Assembly (NCBI GenBank): GCA_020859685.1
Contig: JAJBVT010000034.1
Coordinates: 25,345 to 89,344 of the forward strand
DNA: 64,000 nt
Direction of reading: 5' to 3'
DNA from: Rikenellaceae bacterium
GTDB taxonomy: Bacteria > Bacteroidota > Bacteroidia > Bacteroidales > Rikenellaceae
Shown here: one piece after another, positions 60,793 to 64,000 of the stretch
Position numbering within the stretch: position 1 is the first letter of the stretch
Layout of the letters: every line of letters starts with the position of its first letter
Position numbers and translations under genes: made by a program
Notes under the pieces: model-generated
What the model was told of the DNA's origin: nothing
What the model saw: only the letters and a program-made list of their open reading frames with translations
The model's database searches: none

Positions 60793-61476
60793 ATGAAAAA
60801 ATTATTCATTCCCGCTATCCTTATCATGGCTGTGGTAGCGTTTACGAACTGCAACGACAATAAAAAACGGAGCGCCAGCGCCGCCGCCCGTGAATATTCG
60901 GAGCATCTGAGGGACGGTAACTACGACCATATGGTTGACCGTATGGTGGCCGACAACGATTACGACGGGCAGGAGATGCGCCGCGACAAGAGGCGTTACT
61001 CGGATATGCTCCGCAATAACGTGGACGACCATGTTCGCCGCCACGGCGGTATCAAGAAGGTAGACGTCGTATCGGAAAACGTCGCCAAGGACGGTAACAC
61101 TGCCAATGTGGTAGTACGCCACCACTATAACGACGGCATTGCGGAGGATATCAATTACGACCTTCGTAAAATCGACAACGAGTGGAAAGTAAAAATGGGT
61201 CCCAATAAGGAAGTATGGCGTACCCAGCTCGCCGACGGCACCCATGTCAGCTTCAAACTCAAGGACAACGACAACAAGGAGGTCTTCAAACAGCATATCG
61301 GCGACGAGCGCGACTTTATCAAAATCAAAGAGAGTGAAGACGGCGACCGCCACGTACTCAAGGTGAGAGAAGACGGTGAAAGGGATGTCCTGAAGGTTAT
61401 CGAGCATGACGACGAAACCGTTATCAAGGAGAAACACGACGGGCACAAGGAAGTAACCCATATTCCGAACGAGTAA
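60793..61476 (+). CDS. Charged lipoprotein, DUF4878-like
   Basis: A 227-aa lipoprotein (MKKLFIPAILIMAVVAFTNC, lipobox FTNC). The middle (about 28-135) resembles DUF4878/NTF2-like domains: AAREYSEHLRDGNYDHMVDRM, then VDVVSENVAKDGNTANVVVRHHYNDG and DLRKIDNEWKVKMG. The last ~85 residues form degenerate 10-14-residue units rich in D, E, K, R and H (FIKIKESEDGDRHVLKVRED, then GERDVLKVIEHDDETVIKEK), likely a run of beta-strands. The function is unknown. The upstream sequence has no clear consensus promoter; a very long terminator follows. Confidence 0.65.
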   Translation: MKKLFIPAILIMAVVAFTNCNDNKKRSASAAAREYSEHLRDGNYDHMVDRMVADNDYDGQEMRRDKRRYSDMLRNNVDDHVRRHGGIKKVDVVSENVAKDGNTANVVVRHHYNDGIAEDINYDLRKIDNEWKVKMGPNKEVWRTQLADGTHVSFKLKDNDNKEVFKQHIGDERDFIKIKESEDGDRHVLKVREDGERDVLKVIEHDDETVIKEKHDGHKEVTHIPNE

Positions 61477-61485
61477 GAACTCTCC

Positions 61486-61540
61486 TTTATATAAAACAAA
61501 GGGTAAACCGCCGAGCGGTTTACCCTTTGTTTTATATAAA
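61486..61540. terminator. 26-bp perfect-stem bidirectional terminator
   Basis: Arms 61486-61511 and 61515-61540 are exactly complementary over 26 bp with a 3-base CGA loop, A/T-rich at the base. It separates the convergent lipoprotein and EamA genes. Confidence 0.85.
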
Positions 61541-61646
61541 CATCGTCACGAATATCGTAGGGACTAATAATCTGCATTAATATATTGTCCTACCCGAATT
61601 GAGGATTCTATTTGAAATCGGCAGATTTTTTTCTCCGAAAGCCCTT

Positions 61647-62553
61647 TTACTTCGCCCCCGGCTTCCGTGACAGAAACATTGCGACGGTGATGATGCCGAT
61701 TCCGGTCAGCGCCTGCCATGTGGGGTGGTCGGATGGAAGCAGAATCCAGCTCAGGATGCAAGCGCTCACGGGAACGACGAATTTCCAGATGTTCAGCTCC
61801 GATACCTTAACATCCGGCCGGTTCAGCAACGTGTACCAAATAGAGAAAGCCGTGGCCGGAATCATGGCGAGCCACAGGAGGGCCCCGTAAAACTCCGCGG
61901 GAAACGGACCCCACGCAGGCTTCTCTACGACAAGGCCGACCAGCAGGAGCAACAGGCCGCCAGTAAAATTGGCGAACGAAGTCAGTGCGATAGGCGAAAT
62001 GCCGTATTCTTTCTTTTTTTACTACCATTATATTCGTATAGCTCCCCATCAGGTTACTGCCGATAAGCAGGGCAACCCCCGTATAGAACCTCCCCGGTGA
62101 GGTACCCTCCGCAAGGCCCCCCTTTGTAAGACTTATAAAAATTACCCCCGATATCCCGAGGGCTATGGCGCCGATTTTACGCCACGTAAGCCGATCGTCG
62201 CGCAGGGTAAAGTGGGCCATCAGTGCCACGAACAGCGGCCCGGCCCCGATTATTATGGCGGAAGTCGACGCGGGTACCTTGTCCAACCCCATAAAAAACA
62301 GCCCGTACTGCATAAACGTTTGCAGGAAGGCGAACACCAGGGTGAACCTCCAGTAGCGGAAAGGGGCCTTCATGTCTATCCGCAGGGCCAACATTACAGG
62401 CACCAGCAGCAGCCCGGCAAGGGTAAAACGCAGGCCCGACAGGAAAATCGGACCGGTGTACTCGAATCCTATCTTGGCGCCCGGAAAGGCGGAACCCCAT
62501 ATTACGCACGCTAGTATGGCGAGCAGGCTGATTTTGAGCGTCGCTTTATTCAT
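61647..62553 (-). pseudogene. EamA/DMT-family transporter, frameshifted
   Basis: A drug/metabolite transporter of about 300 residues and 10 helices, read in two frames. The first 183 residues (MNKATLKISLLAILACVIWG… to TNIMVVKKERI) hold EamA repeat 1 and the start of repeat 2. After an A7 run (minus strand; 62020-62014) the frame turns to Arg-rich nonsense. Reading one base later restores KKKEYGISPIALTSFANFTGG and then the remaining helices to SRKPGAK at 61647. Loss of one A repairs the gene. As written, the product would lose four helices. Its start overlaps the GNAT gene end by 8 bases. Confidence 0.82.
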
Positions 62554-63013
62554 TGGCGGAAGGAATGTCTAACGAACAGTTGACCCAGCCGTTGTCGAAC
62601 GACGTCCCGTAACGGCGGTAGAACGCGAGGGCCGGTTCGTTCCAGTCGAGCGCCTGCCAGACCATTCCTCCGAATCCCAGGCGGCGGGTCTCCTCGATAA
62701 GCGCTTCGAACAGCAGTTTACCGGCGCCCATACCACGGTATTCCGGCTCCACGAACAGGTCCTCCAGGTACACCCGGCGGCCTTTCCATGTGCTGAACCG
62801 GGTATAGTACAGGGCGAACCCGATAGTCTTTTCGCCGTGTTGCGCCACGAAACAGTCCCAGACCTTCTCCGGTCCGAACCCGGCCTGCCCGAACTCCTCC
62901 GGGGTGATTGTGACCTGCTCAGGCGCCTTCTCGTAGAGCGCAAGTCCGCGCACCAGTTCCAACAGCCTCGGGCAATCCCCGGGGGTGGCCCGCCGTATTT
63001 GTATCTCCTGCAT
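62546..63013 (-). CDS. GNAT N-acetyltransferase (spermidine/diamine acetyltransferase-like)
   Basis: A 155-aa acetyltransferase starting at MQEIQIRRATPGDCPRLLELV (an ATG 8 codons upstream is less likely). Acetyl-CoA loop VEPEYRGMGAGKLLFEALIEE (Q/R-x-x-G-x-G/A) and the C-terminal VWQALDWNEPALAFYRRYG are typical of SSAT-like GNATs that acetylate polyamines or other small amines. The substrate remains uncertain. The EamA gene start overlaps its end, so the two are co-transcribed; it is divergent from the DUF892 gene with 126 bases between the starts. Confidence 0.85.
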   Translation of the reverse strand: MQEIQIRRATPGDCPRLLELVRGLALYEKAPEQVTITPEEFGQAGFGPEKVWDCFVAQHGEKTIGFALYYTRFSTWKGRRVYLEDLFVEPEYRGMGAGKLLFEALIEETRRLGFGGMVWQALDWNEPALAFYRRYGTSFDNGWVNCSLDIPSANE

Positions 63014-63139
63014 AATGTCTTCGAATATTTGCAACAAGCCGCAAAGTTAACATTTCGCAGCCAATTACGGAAAGTACCTGCCGTAACGGATGGTATGGAT
63101 TTTGCCAAGTTCCTCTATCATACTAATATAATTCTGAAA

Positions 63140-63700
63140 ATGGCAACAATGACAAAGACCGCCCCCCGGACTGCACGGTCGGCTGCTCCGAGTGTAAAGC
63201 AGCAGAGGGGACAGGAGTTCAAAAAGTTCTTCGTGGACGAGCTGAAAGACATCTACTGGGCTGAAAAAAACCTTGCTAAATCGCTTCCCAAAATGAAACG
63301 CGCCGCGACCAGTCAGGACGTTAAAGCGGCGTTCGAGAAACATGCCGAGGAGACTACCCAGCACATCGCCATCGTCGAAAAGGTATTCGGCCTGCTCGGT
63401 GAAACCCCGAGGGCCAAGAAGTGCCCCGCAATGCACGGCATCCTCACCGAAGCAGACGAAGTTATCCGCGATACCGAGAAGGATACTTTCGTGCGCGACG
63501 CCGCCCTTATACTCGCCGCCCAAAAGGCCGAGCACTACGAGATAGCCACCTACGAAACGCTCCGGATATTCGCCGGTTACATGAACAACAAGCGGGTGGT
63601 TACGATGCTCGAAGGCATACTTGTCAACGAAAAATATACCGACGTATCGTTGACCAAGATTGCCGAAGGGTTCGTTAACCAGCGCGCCGCTCAGGAATAG
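63140..63700 (+). CDS. DUF892 (YciF-like) ferritin-like protein
   Basis: A 186-aa protein from MATMTKTAPRTARSA, an Ala/Lys/Arg-rich lead of about 25 residues. Then FKKFFVDELKDIYWAEKNLAKSLPKM, HAEETTQHIAIVEKVF and AAQKAEHYEIATYETLRIFA form the four-helix ferritin-like bundle of the YciF/DUF892 family. The E-x-x-H pairs are possible di-iron ligands. Family members respond to stress, but the exact role is unknown. The long frame upstream (from 62837) is antisense to the GNAT gene and is not used. A terminator follows at 63737. Confidence 0.88.
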   Translation: MATMTKTAPRTARSAAPSVKQQRGQEFKKFFVDELKDIYWAEKNLAKSLPKMKRAATSQDVKAAFEKHAEETTQHIAIVEKVFGLLGETPRAKKCPAMHGILTEADEVIRDTEKDTFVRDAALILAAQKAEHYEIATYETLRIFAGYMNNKRVVTMLEGILVNEKYTDVSLTKIAEGFVNQRAAQE

Positions 63701-63736
63701 TCCTGTATATTTCGGAAAGTTATAAAAATTGTCAGG

Positions 63737-63765
63737 GGTTGTGCTTTATGCGCAACCTTTTTTAT
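63737..63765 (+). terminator. Terminator after DUF892 gene
   Basis: GGTTGTGC pairs with GCGCAACC (one G-T) over a TTTAT loop, followed by six T. Confidence 0.8.
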
Positions 63766-63809
63766 TATACATTATGTTAATCCAGACCTAACATAATTCT
63801 TAAAATAAC

Positions 63810-64000
63810 GTCATTCTGAGCGGAGCGAAGAATCTATATATATTTTGAATGACAGAACCTCCTTCGTTCCGAGACATATTAATTTTTATAGCCAGTAATA
63901 ATATGTCATTCTGAGCAAAGCGAATAATCTATATATTTTGAAAATACAGAACCTCCTTCGTTCCGAGACATATTAATTTTTATAGCCAGTAATAATATGT
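63810..64000. repeat. ~95-bp tandem repeat, at least two copies, running off the window
   Basis: Unit 1 (63810-63904) and unit 2 (63905-63998) begin GTCATTCTGAGC and share a 46-base identical tail that includes CCTCCTTCGTTCCGAGACA. A third copy seems to begin at 63999. Inside each unit GTCATTCTGAGCGGAGCGAA and, on the other strand, TGTCTCGGAACGAAGGAGG form a rough inverted pair. No coding frame fits. Confidence 0.85.

Noticed and set aside
62010..62022. Programmed -1 frameshift at an A-rich slippery site in the EamA gene
   Set aside because: A -1 slip gives a frame that stops after about 10 codons; the frame needed is +1, and no pausing structure is evident. A simple one-base insertion explains it.
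62837..63139. N-terminal extension of the DUF892 protein by 101 codons
   Set aside because: This part is antisense to the GNAT gene; the DUF892 fold begins after ATG 63140.
1..64000. CRISPR arrays, transposases, integrases, prophage genes, rRNA
   Set aside because: None seen. The only tandem array (63810-64000) has ~95-base units with no spacer pattern.

Overview
The window is chromosomal DNA from a member of the Bacteroidota, most likely a gut Bacteroidales of the Alistipes/Rikenellaceae type. The evidence is a SusC/SusD pair, an AraC-type hybrid two-component regulator, PL11/GH28/GH105 enzymes, many consensus Bacteroidota -7 boxes (TAnnTTTG), no clear Shine-Dalgarno sequences, lipoprotein signals and a B-type ribosomal protein L31. 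The genus is an inference; no rRNA gene is present.

Layout. 1-7.0 kb: the end of an S1/P1-type nuclease gene, a flavin split-barrel protein, tRNA-Gly(CCC), then on the minus strand an MFS transporter followed by cydD and cydC, and a divergent fosmidomycin-resistance-type MFS pump. The first MFS gene has a leader that looks like a transcription attenuator. 7.2-22.8 kb: a pectin (rhamnogalacturonan I) utilisation locus. A minus-strand operon encodes GH28, GH105 and a large lipoprotein of probable (alpha/alpha)6 fold. A plus-strand operon encodes a PL11 lyase, a second GH105 (lipoprotein), SusC and SusD. A short hybrid regulator without a large periplasmic sensor follows. The PL11 gene carries an in-frame amber codon 43 codons before its natural end. 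A YesU-like DUF1961 protein (28.8 kb) and a GH35-like enzyme (40 kb) are probably functionally related but lie apart.

23-29 kb: cutC, then a divergent pair: a von Willebrand A (VWA) protein with an intact MIDAS motif, and an ECF sigma factor co-transcribed with a membrane protein that is a paralogue of the VWA protein with the VWA domain missing. I regard this as the most novel unit. 30-33 kb: DEAD-box helicase, GNAT, OsmC. 33-40 kb: a TetR regulator and a TolC-HlyD-ABC-ABC-permease-permease efflux operon, with the same inverted-repeat operator in front of both.

42-45 kb: nrdD-nrdG, preceded on the same strand by a cobalamin riboswitch. 45-58 kb is mostly housekeeping: tRNA(CAU) with a bulged D-stem, a barrel protein plus coiled-coil lipoprotein pair, L31B, rsmA, recQ, lptB, aroA, aroC, a TonB-type barrel receptor, and a biotin-dependent carboxylase/decarboxylase subunit with a 16-bp palindrome over its promoter. 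59-64 kb: a C-rich non-coding tract, a membrane metallophosphoesterase, a charged lipoprotein, a frameshifted EamA transporter, a GNAT, a DUF892 ferritin-like protein, and a ~95-bp tandem repeat that runs off the right edge. No insertion sequence, integrase, phage or CRISPR array was seen.
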